From: Mactra quadrangularis
Taxonomy: Eukaryota; Mollusca; Bivalvia; Venerida; Mactridae
Length of the DNA: 64,000 nucleotides
Direction of reading: 5' to 3'
NCBI GenBank assembly: GCA_025267735.1
Contig: CM046307.1
Span: forward strand, 38,927,231 to 38,991,230
Position numbers and translations under genes: made by a program. The notes beneath the pieces were generated by a model. That model had not been told where the DNA came from and made no database searches. It saw only the letters and a list, made by a program, of their open reading frames with translations. This document shows, piece after piece, positions 1 to 10,660 of this stretch (position 1 is the first letter of the stretch; each line of letters starts with the position of its first letter).

Positions 1-968
1 GCCCGCGCGTCCCCCAATATAATAAACACATCCTGCAGAGGGTGATAGATCGTAATGTTTACCCTTGACAAGTAAAATTCCGTTCTATCACCCTCTGCAG
101 GGTGTAAAATATATAGTCTTCATGAACCGCGATGCACGATTGAACGATGCTGAAAGAAAAAATGTTTCATCATTTTGCCACCGAGTTTTATCAATTATAT
201 TCGACCGCGGCGATCTTCTACGAACTCGAGCTTCGGATATCAGAAGTGGTAGACAAACAACAAGTTATTTGACCCGCCGAATAACTAGCTTGCAAGTAGT
301 GTTTTATAGTTTATACATGGACGTGTTTAGTCAGTATTTTCTAACAAGTTGTCTGCTATTCTGCTTATAAGCTACAATTTATAAGCTCCAATTGGCCAAT
401 GATTATCTATATATATATACATGTTCATTGAAATACAACCCGCTATCACATTTTTAATACTTTCCACGTTGGTTCAAATTACGTACAATTTCCACATTGT
501 TGTTCCCTGGAGGGAGAAACTTTGTCCTTTAAATACTGCTCATTACTGTGGAACCAGGGGTCCGTAATATCAAGCATCTTATGACTGATTTTAGTCGTAA
601 ATACTTCTATATTGTATTGTTAAATTATCGTAAGATTTTTGATAATACAAATGTATGCTACCTAGGAACCGGACTCGCGAATGAAAAATCTAAGTTGTAA
701 GCTGAAATATAGCTGAAATAAAATAAATACATCATATAAACTAAAAGGTGTAATAATTGTGCTTAAAGAATTAAATAGTTTTTAGACTTTCGGCGATTTT
801 GCCGAAAGGCTTAAGTTATATCACAAGACGAAATCTATCGACGATTCAAATGCCTGACCAGTTTAAACTGCGGAGTGATACACATGTCTCTGATTTACTA
901 CGCAGTTTATTTCTAGGCGATTAAAGTAGTTCCGTTAATCAACTGATGCGTCTTTGTTTCAGTTTCAG
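1..968. repeat. 0.97-kb duplicated unit, copy 1
   Basis: This stretch matches 11725-12694 in the same orientation at an offset of 11724, with scattered substitutions and small indels. The match stops just after a shared TTTGTTTCAG tract. The left limit is unknown because the copy runs into the window edge. A 101-codon frame (65-370, +) is open in both copies, but at this level of identity that is no test of coding. The next frame, open in copy 2, is frameshifted here, so I do not call a gene. The unit could be a segmental duplication or a low-copy transposon. The high similarity suggests a fairly recent copying event. Confidence 0.85.
32..101. repeat. 18-bp perfect inverted repeat in the duplicated unit
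   Basis: The arm at 32-49 (CCTGCAGAGGGTGATAGA) is repeated in inverse at 84-101, with a 34-base spacer. The same pair occurs in copy 2 at 11756-11773 and 11808-11825, so it is part of the duplicated unit. It could form a stem-loop or be an internal terminus of a mobile element. Confidence 0.8.
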
Positions 969-1204
969 CGACAGGTGTTTACTTATAAGGGTGTGAATGG
1001 ACGGAGTCAACTCTCGTTTATACACTAAGCAGTAGTATATGCCAGTTATACAGGATAGAATAAACACTTCGCCCGCATTTTTTGCCCTGCTCAGTTCGTA
1101 CTTGAATCTAATGTGTAAGAAGTAATCTTTAGTATGGATTTGTTAGGTTTCAATGTGCACGAAAGTATTTCTGTATTTCAATATTTTGTTCTAATGTTTT
1201 ACAG

Positions 1205-4200
1205 CGATGTGAAAGAGATCTTAAAAAATATTTAGAAATAAGGAATACATATCAGATTATGGGTCGTAAAAGAAAATCCAATGAGCTGCTTACACAACAA
1301 GGTATTGTAATCGTCTGTTTGGTCTTTCTGATTACTTGATCACAAATTTGATTAATGTTTGATATTTTAAAAATACCTGTCAACGTCTGTTATTGTGTTA
1401 CCTGTACGAAAATGAGTTATTACTATTATACGACCGACTGACCTAAGATGATGAGAAAATACAAAAATAAAGTCACAAAAACAGTAACATTAGTAGCAGC
1501 AATCGCTTAGTGATAGACTGCGCACATATGGATCGAGGGGTCCCGGGCTCTAATTCCACTAAGGACTAATTTCCACATGCAAGAAATTTACATGAGATTG
1601 CCTCACTTCATACATGTTTGAATTGGTACCTGCGAGGGTGATTTAATTCCGTTGCGCCAATATGTCGACTGCGCTTAGCGAAGTGAAAGGCAATTAATTT
1701 TTATTTCATTAACATGTTAATTGTATTGTTAATGATACAGATGAAAAATTGATATTTCTGCGTATAAAGAATCCAATGGAATATTAAAGGGACATAATTA
1801 ACTGTTTGATATAATTATCTGTACGTTTAGAAGTTTAATAAAGCCGTTATAAAACACGTTTGTCTGCGATTATCATCATAAGTGTAACAGACCTGCAAAT
1901 ATGTATTTCATTCAGTAGTTTTAGTACTTTGATTCATATTGCTGTTTTGTCACTTTCAGTACTTTTACTACTTTGATTCATATTGCTGTTTTGTCACATT
2001 CAGTACTTTTAGTACTTTGATTCATATAGATGTTTTGTCACATTCAGTACTTTTAGTCATTTGATTCATATTGCTGTTTTGTCACATTCAGTACTTTTAG
2101 TTCTTTGATTCATATTGCTGTTTTGTCACATTCAGTACTTTTAGTTCTTTGATTCATATAGCTGTTTTGTCACATTCAGTACTTTTAGTACTTTGATTCA
2201 TATAGCTGTTTTGTCACATTCAGTACTTTTAGTACTTTGATTCATATTGCTGTTTTGTCACTTTCAGTACTTTTAGTACTTTGATTCATATTGCTGTTTT
2301 GTCACATTCAGTACTTTTAGTACTTTGATTCATATTGCTGTTTTGTCACATTCAGTACTTTTAGTACTTTGATTCATATTGCTGTTTTGTCACATTCAGT
2401 ACTTTTAGTACTTTGATTCATATAGCTGTTTTGTCACATTCAGTACTTTTAGTACTTTGATTCATATTGCTGTTTTGTCACATTTAGTACTTTGATTCAT
2501 ATTGCTGTTTTGTCACATTCAGTACTTTTAGTTATTTGATTCATATTGCTGTTTTATTGTAGATGTGGCCTGTGATATCAGTTGTTGCTCAGATGATTTG
2601 TGTAATGGTAACTGTACAGCATTACAACAGCCACATCTAACCACGAGTGAACCATTAACAGCAACATCATCTATGGCTGTTCCAACAATAACAACTACAG
2701 CCAAAACTTTATCTTCGACCAGCACACCAACTACTACTACTATCTCGCCGTCTACGTCGACAACAGTCTCGACATTGCAAACAAAGCCAACAACGACATC
2801 AACCCCTATAACACAAGCTCCGAGTACGGAAGGACCATTGATATGTTTATCAAACCCCTGTCTCAGAGGTCAATGCTTAGAGTACCGTGATACATTTTAC
2901 TGCAAATGTCCCAAAGGTTATATAGGCAGACAGTGTGAAGAAAGTAAGTTTATTTTCAGTTTATGGCCACAAAAAGTTCTTCATGTGTTCTACGGATTTT
3001 TCTGAGGAAAATGACGCGAGAAGCGAAGAATAAAAATCTTAATTCAGTTGCTTTATATAGCGGGTTGACTAAACTTTTATGAGCGACCGAGGAAATAAAA
3101 AACAATTCTTTGTAAAACCCGTCAAATTAAGGTGCGAGCGAATCCATAGAACATATGATCAACTTTTTGTGGCCTTATGAACCAATTATTTTGCTACTGT
3201 TTGTTTCAAGACGGAAACTCTTCCTTCTTTTTTATTTGTTTGTGGCGACCCTTTTATAGCAAAAGATAGAAATATGTAAATGAATGCTCACTCTTTGCTT
3301 TTTACTTGTGTGGAAGATCTGTGTTTTTGATTGTTGCTGTTCCTATTGTCAATATTCAGCATCAATGGACCGTATTATTAAAGCTCTTACATTCAATTTT
3401 TATCACGAATTCAACTTCAATAGATTACTTAAAAATATAATTTCAAAGAATGACCGTAAAATTATTTTATGACCAAACTGTACGATAGTATACCCTCTGG
3501 GAATCGAACCTACAACCTCTCGATCTGTATACTTGTGAGCTACTGACTAAGTTAGCCGGGCGGGCAATCTTCTTTAAATATTCTTTCAGCTAGGAATATA
3601 TGTGGAATGGAAATATAATTTAATTCTCAAATACATGTATTGCAGATATATTTGCACAAACAACAAAAACACCGTCAACGGCATTTTCATTAACCACAAC
3701 AAAAACAACGGCAAAATCGACGCCTAGCATATCTTCGATTGGCGGGTCGATTTCCTCTTCAGTATCGTGTAGCTCTTCTACTAACGGAACATCATCTTGT
3801 ACGTCATCTACTTCCGGTGGTACCTCATGTATCGTTACAGCTTCCGGTGGAATATTTTGTAACTTTACAACTTCCGGGAGACATGACGGTACTTCGTCAT
3901 TAGTTTCAAGGTCGGTGTCGTCGTCGACCTCTGCATGTAAAGGAGCTGAAAACGTCACTTTTGTTTCTATTGGTGACGGACCAAGTTATCACATAAGGTA
4001 AATGATATTTCGACCCCCCCCCCAGAATTTCCAAAATGTACCTTTCCATTTATTGACAGTAATTTCCTTTTTTAGGTAGCATGAAGCAATTTTTCTCGAT
4101 GTTTGATATAATTTTAATGGTTATGTTGTTTTTATTGTTAGTACATTGTATGTTGCATTATTCTGCAAAATGTGTATAATGTGGTTGGGGTTCGAAAGTT

Positions 4201-5230
4201 TGGACCCCCCTAGATAAAAATCCTGGTCGGTCTTGCCGTCGGTGTTGCTGTTGCTTGAAGGTTAACGTTTTTAAAATTCTTCCATGCTATCCAGAATAAT
4301 GTATTAAAAGTTGATATACATATTCAATGGGACTATGTTAACCATATTGTGAAGGGACATACCTCTGGCCCTTTAATACTTAAATAATTGCAAAACATTG
4401 ATGATATGATTTCAGCGCACATAACCATTCCCTCGTCACCCATTCAGAAGCCGTACAGAAATGTGCCGAGTACTGTTCAAGACTTCTACGTATTGACAAC
4501 ATAGACAAACTGCGCTTAGTTAGGCAATATATGAAGAACAAAACGCAAGGTAACCAACATTATCTTTTTTTATTCTAAAATTATACTGTGACGTCATTTT
4601 GAGACGTCATTAATTTTAATACCTCCTTTTACAATGGCAAGCACATGCATCACACATTCTTAATGAAACGCTTTGATTTGTACTTAATATTCACGATGAA
4701 AATTTGTGAAACTAGCTCTTCTTTCAGAACATTTTGGCACCAAACACTGCCATTTTAAAACCATCATTATAATGTCGTTTTGTGATGTCATTTACATAAA
4801 AAATGCCATTTTATAAAGAAATATTATGCTTATTGCCTATACAATTTGTCCAGTAAAATAGGCTTTCATGTTTGACGTTAGTTCGTATGTCAATCTTCAT
4901 AAGGACAAAAAAACGTTGGTATTTTAGTTGCAGTGGAAATTCAAAGTTATAATGATGTCATCATAAAAGATAAATGACGTCATTGACGGTGTCTTCATTT
5001 CAGATTTTTTTCAAAGAACATATTGGATTGACGGAGAATGGAAACATATCTCATGGCAGTCTTCATTTGACACCAAACGTTCTAAACGAACCCTGGTTTT
5101 TCCACAGAAGTCACTTAATCTCGCTAATGGGAAATGTGCATCGCTAAAATTCGAGGGAATACATGCTACGCTCGAGTCAAATTTTTGTCATACCGGTCAT
5201 GTACTTGGTTTTATATGTGAACGTAGTTAA
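1205..5230 (+). CDS. Ly6-like / mucin-like / EGF / C-type lectin-like multidomain protein, 3' five exons
   Basis: Exons called by eye: 1205-1301, 2563-2943, 3646-3997, 4416-4549 and 5004-5230 (stop TAA 5228-5230). Every intron is GT-AG, and the phases (1, 1, 2, 1) join into one open frame of about 398 codons. Exon 1 plus the start of exon 2 end in the pattern CDISCCSDDLCN, the C-terminal signature of Ly6/uPAR three-finger domains. A Thr/Ser-rich mucin-like stretch of ~65 residues follows. Then comes an EGF module with six cysteines (C-x4-C-x4-C-x8-C-x-C-x8-C). Exon 3 is a second Ser/Thr-rich linker with extra cysteines. Exons 3-5 form a C-type-lectin-like domain: AVQKCAEYC, YWIDGEW, GKCASL, SNFC, GFICE. 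I see no EPN, QPD or WND motif, so calcium-dependent sugar binding is doubtful. The signal-peptide and N-terminal exons are not found and may lie left of the window. Inferred role: a secreted or surface recognition protein. AATAAA lies at 5231-5236. The first exon is the least certain. Confidence 0.82.
1918..2554. repeat. 44-bp tandem array ending at a splice acceptor
   Basis: There are fifteen units, anchored on GCTGTTTTGTCA at 1941, 1985, 2029 and so on. All are exactly 44 bp apart except one 35-bp unit (2469 to 2504). Each holds TTCATATTGCTGTTTTGT, a pyrimidine-rich run, then CAG, and AGTACTTTTAGTACTTTGA. The last unit (2548) runs directly into the acceptor TTTTATTGTAG of the lectin-gene exon at 2563. 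The array therefore looks like an amplified version of this intron's own 3' end. Confidence 0.95.
3486..3572 (-). mobile_element. tRNA-derived SINE head (family A), fragment
   Basis: Read on the minus strand, it starts with a GCCCGCCCGGCTAACTTAGT-type A box and ends with GGTTCGATTCCCAGAGG as B box. It matches the heads of the fuller copies at 19128, 43307 and 47241. The body is missing. It lies in the intron between lectin-gene exons 2943 and 3646. Confidence 0.75.
4009..4228 (-). mobile_element. GGCGGATCC-type MITE, end-trimmed copy in an intron
   Basis: This is the reverse-orientation relative of 17602-17885. Shared blocks include CAGAATTTCCAAAATGTACC, the GGTAGCATGAAGCA segment, and flanking runs of C (GACCCCCCTAG). 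The outer terminal repeats are lost, leaving only ATCCTGG on the right. It sits in the lectin-gene intron 3998-4415. Confidence 0.75.
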
Positions 5231-5236
5231 AATAAA

Positions 5237-5900
5237 TATAGTTTTACTGAGCGATGCCCTATCAGTGTTCCGGAAAAAGTTAAAAATAATGGATTGTCCT
5301 GTGAAAAAACGAGCCAGTCAGATTCAAAATATTACACCATCTCATGCGGAATACTTGGGCGATATCCTATAATCGCCGTCCGAGAAAATAAAAACCCTTA
5401 CCGTGATGTGTTACCACCGGTTCGAACACTTCACTGCACACACCTGTAAAATACACACACTCCTCGGAAAACGTACACCTTTTTAGTTTTTGTTTAAGTT
5501 TTTTACAAGAGTGTGGAGATATACTGTTCTTCAAATTCAGAAGCAACGTCTCATCAGTACTTTCAGTACTTTGATTTATTCCTTTGCGTACAGTGCTTTC
5601 AATTTTCAGTATTGGCCAGTTTTTACATTTAAATAATGGACTGCTTACAGTATGAAAACTTAAAATTACAGGAAATATGTCTTATTGGTATACAGTACTG
5701 TAGGATCATTCTATCCGTAATTTCTATACTATTAAATTTGTGAGTTTCCTGTTTTGTGGAAGAAACTGCACAGCTTTGAATAAATATTTTGTTTGTCACT
5801 GGAGCACCTATATACCGGCATATCAAGTTGACAATTCTTTTTTGACAAAGCCTCTTGATATTTGCAAAAACTGCCAAAAATCAACAAAAATAGTGGGGAT
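5237..5900. other. Downstream flank of the lectin gene
   Basis: This stretch likely holds the 3' UTR and intergenic sequence. At 5552-5578 the words CAGTACTTTCAGTACTTTGATTT recur, close to the 44-bp array unit at 1918-2554. Short open frames here show no protein-like features. Confidence 0.5.
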
Positions 5901-5924
5901 TTTTGTGTCTAAAAATAGTTCTAG

Positions 5925-6060
5925 ATAAAACTAAAAATAGACACGTCAAACCAAACTCCCCGCAGCGGTTATCTCTTTTTATCAAATCAATAACCACTGC
6001 CACCACAAGTAAAATTCGAGTTTGATTCTCGACGTAAAGTAAAATAGTTCTGATCTTTAC
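5925..6060. mobile_element. Probable fragment of a hAT-type MITE
   Basis: The words ACTCCCCGCAGCGGTTAT followed by TTTATCAAATCAA parallel the interior of the complete element at 60052-60598 (ACTCCCCGCACCGGTTATTT, TTTATTAAATCAA). No termini or target duplications are visible. Confidence 0.4.
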
Positions 6061-6066
6061 TGAATC

Positions 6067-6086
6067 GAATGTAATCACATGACTGT
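6067..6086. repeat. GC-rich hairpin position check region (see 6267-6286)
   Basis: Nothing separate is seen in this short stretch. The hairpin AGCCCGTGC-TT-GCACGGGCT lies 200 bases downstream at 6267-6286 and is entered on its own. Confidence 0.05.
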
Positions 6087-6266
6087 AACTGCTGTATTAT
6101 CATGGGGAATCACCCAGAATACGTGCAACCTTCTTGCCATTTTTTTGAATATTCACCAAGCATGCGTTCTTTGTTCTCGAAATAATACCCATGAACGGCA
6201 TACTCACCCATGCTTTTTAAACATGCCTGTTTCGAAGAAACAGTTTCGAGAACTGTCATTACCTAA

Positions 6267-6286
6267 AGCCCGTGCTTGCACGGGCT
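6267..6286. repeat. 9-bp perfect GC-rich hairpin
   Basis: Stem AGCCCGTGC (6267-6275), loop TT, stem GCACGGGCT (6278-6286). It lies in an otherwise AT-rich stretch, probably in a dispersed repeat. Other parts of 6100-6360 read in frame but without recognisable protein features. Confidence 0.7.
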
Positions 6287-6559
6287 CCCATCTAGTCGGC
6301 TTTAAGTTTGTCAGTAAAAATGAATTCGATCTTCATTCATTGAAAAGACACAAATGAAATATTCACTCTTCGAATAGTCAACTTCAATATTTTAAATGCG
6401 TATTTATTGTAAACAGAACGTGTAATTTTCTAATGAATTTATCAGATATAACACTTTGGTGAATATTAGTCTTGTTCACGGTCTCGTATTCTACACAATA
6501 CTGCAGCGTGTTCAGTAACGATTGTTAGCGAACGTTACGGATACGGGACAAATCAACTC

Positions 6560-6652
6560 GAAGACAACTCAACCCGTATATAACTCAACTCAAAGTTGGG
6601 ACAAATCAACCCGTTAGTAGAGAGTTTAGTTGTCTTTGGTTGAGTTGTCTTT
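6560..6652. repeat. CAACTC-rich inverted repeat
   Basis: AGACAACTCAACCC near 6561 is mirrored by GGTTGAGTTGTCTTT near 6638. Further CAACTC words (AATCAACTCG, ATAACTCAACTCAAAG) lie between them. It is an imperfect dyad of about 90 bases. The rest, 6660-7680, is AT-rich with no recognisable feature apart from possible 3' UTR of the minus-strand gene to its right. Confidence 0.6.
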
Positions 6653-7680
6653 AAGGTTTAAGTAAAGTGATCTTTTCCAAAATTACAAAACCCAATAATT
6701 CTAACACATTAACATCATGGAGGTGTTTTATACATCAAAATGTTCCTAATTGAACATACTTAGCGATGCAGGTAATAAAAAACAATTGAGAAAAAAATGT
6801 TTTAACAAAAATGATGCTGGAGACTAAAATTTATTACATTTTTTTATATTTTAATTTTACATAAAATCCTTCACAGAAAGTAATGTTCTTAATCCAAATA
6901 AGAAAGTGGGTAGTCATTAACATGTATATCTATTTAAATAAGACTAAAGGACATGAAAAATAAAACACAAATTTTAGTAAAATTTCAGAGTAGCCATGTT
7001 GGAACTATTTTAAGTATGGTGCACTATACATGCCATAATTCTAAAAACTCAAACTGATTCAAAAAGTTTAAATCTAATTTCTGTAAAATTTCTATTTGAA
7101 TCAGATAAATCCCAAATGCAAAAGTCAATTTGTTTTAGGCAGGAGACAACATGTATAAATATAAGCAAATATCATCGTTTTACCAAATTAGTATAAAAAT
7201 ATAAAAAAAACAATTGTTGGGTAATTGGTTACAAGTGTAACCTTAGTATGTGCTTAACTGTGTGTTGTGATATTATTAAAATGTATGGTTACCTGAAAAA
7301 CTTAATGAAAAAGTCTATCATATCATAATATAATAAATTGATCAAATTGGATACTCAAAGTTCAAACACACCAACAGCTTCAAAATGCTTAAACAACCTT
7401 CACTGTCTGTTTGAGATAGTAATTATTAAGTTCTTTGAATAACTATGAATAAGAATGTCTTTGTCTATTATCCTGATGGATCCAAAAAGTCACAAACACG
7501 GTATAAAGTAAAGTTGTATGGTTTGTTTTCCTATCATTTAAAATCCAGAGTAATAAACAGTAGTATATAAATTGTTGCAGTTAAAACCACCATAATCCTC
7601 AAATAGATAAAATCTTCTTACACATATGTTACAAGAATAATAATAGAAGTGTTGTTTAGTAACTTGGCTTCTCCTGAACA

Positions 7681-9042
7681 TCACTTCAAAGAGCTGTACA
7701 TACATGTAAATATTGGCTCTGGGAAGTTACACTGCTGCATAACACAATTGTAAGGGGTTGCCACATCATATGGAAACTGAAAAACAATATTGATATAGTG
7801 ATATTAACTATTAACAAGAAGAAGTCCAAAATAACTATAAAAGAGTTTTAATAACATATTGGGGTTGTTTTTTTTGTTAGTAGAAATTTAATTCAACTAC
7901 TTATTTTTCCAGTTACAAGGTTCTAGTCAATGACTTGTTTTAAATTTCTGACTTTTCATGTTTTCTGTTAAGTATTTAAACTGGCTTCTTTTACACTCCT
8001 TTTATCTATTTGAGGTTTATGGTGGTTTTAACTGCACATAAACTAATGATTGAAGAAGGAAGATATAGAAATATTGCTATGGAAGATAGAATTTGTAGAA
8101 ATTGTAATTTAAATTGTATTGAATCAGAATATCACTTTTTACTTGTCTGTCCAAAATATAGAAATACAAGAATGAATTGTTTACCTAATTACTATTGTTG
8201 CTGGCTAACTATCAACAAATTTATTTTGCTGATGAAAAATACTAACCCTAAAACTTTAAAATCACTTGCAAAATTTATTTACTTAGCTAATTTACAAAGA
8301 GAAAAATAGAATTTATATTAAATTGTTAACTATTATATCATCCATGTATATCACTTTTCTCCTTATTAAACATATACATGTGTCTTTTCCTTTTTTTTCC
8401 CCTTTTTCTCTGTTTTTCCCATCCATTATATATGTTTGTTCTATTTGTTTGTTTGTACTTTGTATTGGCAAAAAACTTATGTTTGTGCTAAATAAATAAA
8501 TATTGAATTGAAAATTGAATTGTCTGACTTGATAAATTATTACATTACTGATACTCAGCTTTCGATATATCGATACAAAAATTTCTCTCAGTAGCAACCC
8601 AACACAAAGGTCATCTGTACATGACATGTTGCCCAGTGAAAAATCAAGGCATTATTGTTGAGGGACCTGACATTAGAAGTCATTGTCATTACCTACAATG
8701 GTGTACAATACATTTATCCTTATGTACATCACCATATAAACTTTAATCTTACAAATAAATTAGGTAAGAAAATTACCATACCTTACAGATCCAAAAACTG
8801 AACTGACCCCTCTTGGTAATCTACTACTAAATGATCAACTTCATACGGTTCATCTTCATTATCATATAAAACTTCATATACAGCCGTCTTTTCCAGAAAT
8901 AACTGATAACACATTCCCTTTAATCCATTTAGTTTCATCTGTGTTTTCTGATAATTTCCATTTGTGAAGGATAGTCCTTCAAAGAAATTTAGGGAGTGAG
9001 GAAGTTTGTCGTCTGAAAAATAATTAGTTTTCATCTCTAATA
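7681..9042 (-). CDS. Candidate minus-strand gene, last two exons, function unknown
   Basis: Exon 9042-8787 (minus) has a good acceptor (TTTTTGGCAATTGTGCAG) and donor (GATCT|GTAAGG). It is open throughout, with acidic, protein-like sequence such as VYEVLYDNEDEPYEVDHLVV. An internal acceptor would give a shorter start at 9012. A terminal exon begins at 7776 after TGTTTTTCAG. Continuing the frame (phase 2) gives 30 more residues and a stop at 7688-7686. Another open frame in the same exon ends at 7683-7681. No domain is recognised. The 5' exons are uncertain (see 9533-9639). A LINE 3' end lies on the opposite strand inside the intron. This could be a real gene or an old gene fragment. Confidence 0.42.
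7990..8520 (+). mobile_element. 5'-truncated non-LTR retrotransposon (LINE) 3' end
   Basis: The frame 8010-8309 encodes the C-terminal part of a LINE polyprotein. It has a zinc-knuckle-like C-x2-C followed by ESEYHFLLVCPKY, the arrangement common after the reverse transcriptase of many animal LINEs, and ends with TAG. An AT- and pyrimidine-rich 3' UTR follows. It ends in AATAAATAAATATTGAATTG and a TTGAA-type microsatellite tail at about 8490-8520. The reverse transcriptase and endonuclease are missing, so it is a dead-on-arrival copy. The exact clade cannot be assigned. Confidence 0.8.
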
Positions 9043-9279
9043 CTGCACAATTGCCAAAAAGCAACAAAATCAACTATAAGCATAAATACATTATACTTGA
9101 ATCTTACTATTTAGCTTTAGTAGGATTATCACTGTGGTTGAAAATGCTTTGACGTCTAGACTCAAACTTTTAACCAGTACTAAAACATATTCCTTTGTCA
9201 CAAGTTGACTCTGCCTTACTTTTTAGTTGCTGGAGGAAAGTGGCTTTAGGATGTGTTTCATGAATTAATTAACTCTACA

Positions 9280-9358
9280 ATGGTAGGTATGTGCTGCTCG
9301 TGAGTCGATCCCACGACCCTTGCATTGGTTTGCAGAGAAGCTAGCCAACTGACAAGTT
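9280..9358 (-). mobile_element. SINE family A head, degraded
   Basis: GAGTCGATCCCACGACCC is the inverse of the family's B box (GGGTCGTGGGTTCGATTC), and GCTAGCCAACTGACAA the inverse of its A box. The body is not recognisable. Confidence 0.5.
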
Positions 9359-9532
9359 GAACATAATGTGTTCAAAGTTGACTTTGAGCTGCTTCATAGT
9401 TTACATTTCATTATGTTATTTATATATATAATCATATATACATGACTTTGTATAAATATTCTACTCATTCAATGATTCCATAATAGGACATGCAAATTCA
9501 ATATTCTATTTATAAAATCCAAATAAATGTAC

Positions 9533-9639
9533 CTGTTTCTGTTCAATATCTGTTCTTTTTCACCATTTACACTTTCAGTCATTACACATGTATTCAGAAC
9601 GGAACTTTTTACCTGACCAGTCGTTTGTTTATCTTTGTA
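9533..9639 (-). CDS. Candidate isolated minus-strand exon
   Basis: On the minus strand, the acceptor TTGTATTTTCAG precedes an open stretch of 35 codons (YKDKQTTGQVKSSVL...). The donor AACAG|GTACAT follows. Only one phase is open. Its end phase (2) does not match the start phase needed by the exon at 9042, so an extra exon of length 2 mod 3 would be needed to join them. The link to the neighbouring gene is unproven. Confidence 0.3.
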
Positions 9640-9663
9640 CTGAAAATACAAAAATGCATAAAG

Positions 9664-10090
9664 CCTATTTCACATCACGCTTGCGGCAGCCGTACGACAA
9701 CTTTTTCTGAAAAATCGCAGAACTTCGTACGAACGCCGCAAGACAGTCGTGCGTTTTTTTTTCAGGTGATCGCATCGTCGTAGACGTCGCAAGTCAAATT
9801 TTCAACATGTTTATTTTTCTTGCGATCTCTATGCGATTTTTGGACCCCGCAAGACAGTCGTATGGCTGCCGTACGACAGCCGTACGTCATTCTTGAGACA
9901 GTCGCACGTCATTTATAGAATCTTTTTCGTACGTTCGTCTTGCTAAGATCGTGCGACAGCCGTACGGGCGACTGTCTTGCGACGCCCTCATTTCGGTCAA
10001 GGTTTGTAGTGAGTCGGCTGCGAAACGTACGAAGAACGTAAGAACAACGTACGACAGTCTCACGGCTGCCTTGCGAAAAGTAAGAACCAA
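9664..10090. repeat. CGTACGAC-rich dispersed repeat with inverted ends
   Basis: The words GCAGCCGTACGAC, GACAGTCGTACG and CTTGCGAC recur in both orientations throughout. The left part (TTGCGGCAGCCGTACGAC, near 9678) is loosely mirrored by CTCACGGCTGCCTTGCG near 10055-10075. It has far more CpG than its neighbours. It is probably a non-autonomous DNA transposon. A 67-codon minus-strand frame here is a by-product. Confidence 0.6.
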
Positions 10091-10099
10091 CCCTGTCTA

Positions 10100-10660
10100 G
10101 TCTATAAATAGCATTCGTATTGTTCTCGCCAAAAACGTCAATCAGTCTTTTGATTACGAAGAGGAAGGCATTAATAAATAAGATTTTGTGATACGAGGAC
10201 CAACACGAAGAAGTAGCTCAGCAAACATGTCGGAACTCATTCGGGATGTATCCGACATAATCACCATGAAATTCTCTTTCCAACTCTTGAAAGAGCGTGT
10301 AATATTGGCCGAATAAACAACGTCGCTGGAGCCATGGTTTTACCTAACAACGTCTTTGTCTGGATCTTTCTTGAAGACGTCTGTGGATCAGAAGAATTAC
10401 AATTTCGTCTTTCTGATCTTCAGCAGAAAGTCCTACAATGTGCAATTTACTTGCCAAGTTAGACCCCAGTCACACTGGAGCTTACGATTACTTGCGACCA
10501 CCGGCGACGCGTAAAACCGACGATCATCGGCGATTGTCTGCGACCAAACCCTCTTTGCGCAGAAAAAATCTAAACAGTGATTGGTCGGGCGTGGCTGAAA
10601 GGAAACGACGTTGGACTCATTGGATAGCCAGCTCCGCGTTGGTTAAATAATTCACAATCA
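10100..10660 (+). other. Possible transposon interior with TATA-like box
   Basis: TCTATAAATAG lies at 10099. A short frame follows around 10195-10315, containing MSELIRDVSDIITMK and ending in TAA. From 10455 comes a GC-richer segment starting ACCCCAGTCACACTGGAGC, with repeated GCGA and CGGCGA words. It may be the interior and right part of the element at 9664. I recognise no transposase. Confidence 0.3.

Noticed and set aside
65..370. 101-codon frame conserved between the two 0.97-kb copies
   Set aside because: The copies are so alike that conservation says nothing. The sequence resembles no family, and the following frame is broken in one copy.
2528..2725. Minus-strand frame over the Ly6/mucin exon
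   Set aside because: Shadow of the + strand exon; no independent support.
3620..3958. 112-codon minus-strand frame
   Set aside because: It is the antisense shadow of the lectin-gene exon 3646-3997, which joins in frame with its neighbours.
6067..6086. Feature entry placed at 6067-6086
   Set aside because: An off-by-200 position for the hairpin. The correct position is 6267-6286, so this entry carries almost no confidence.
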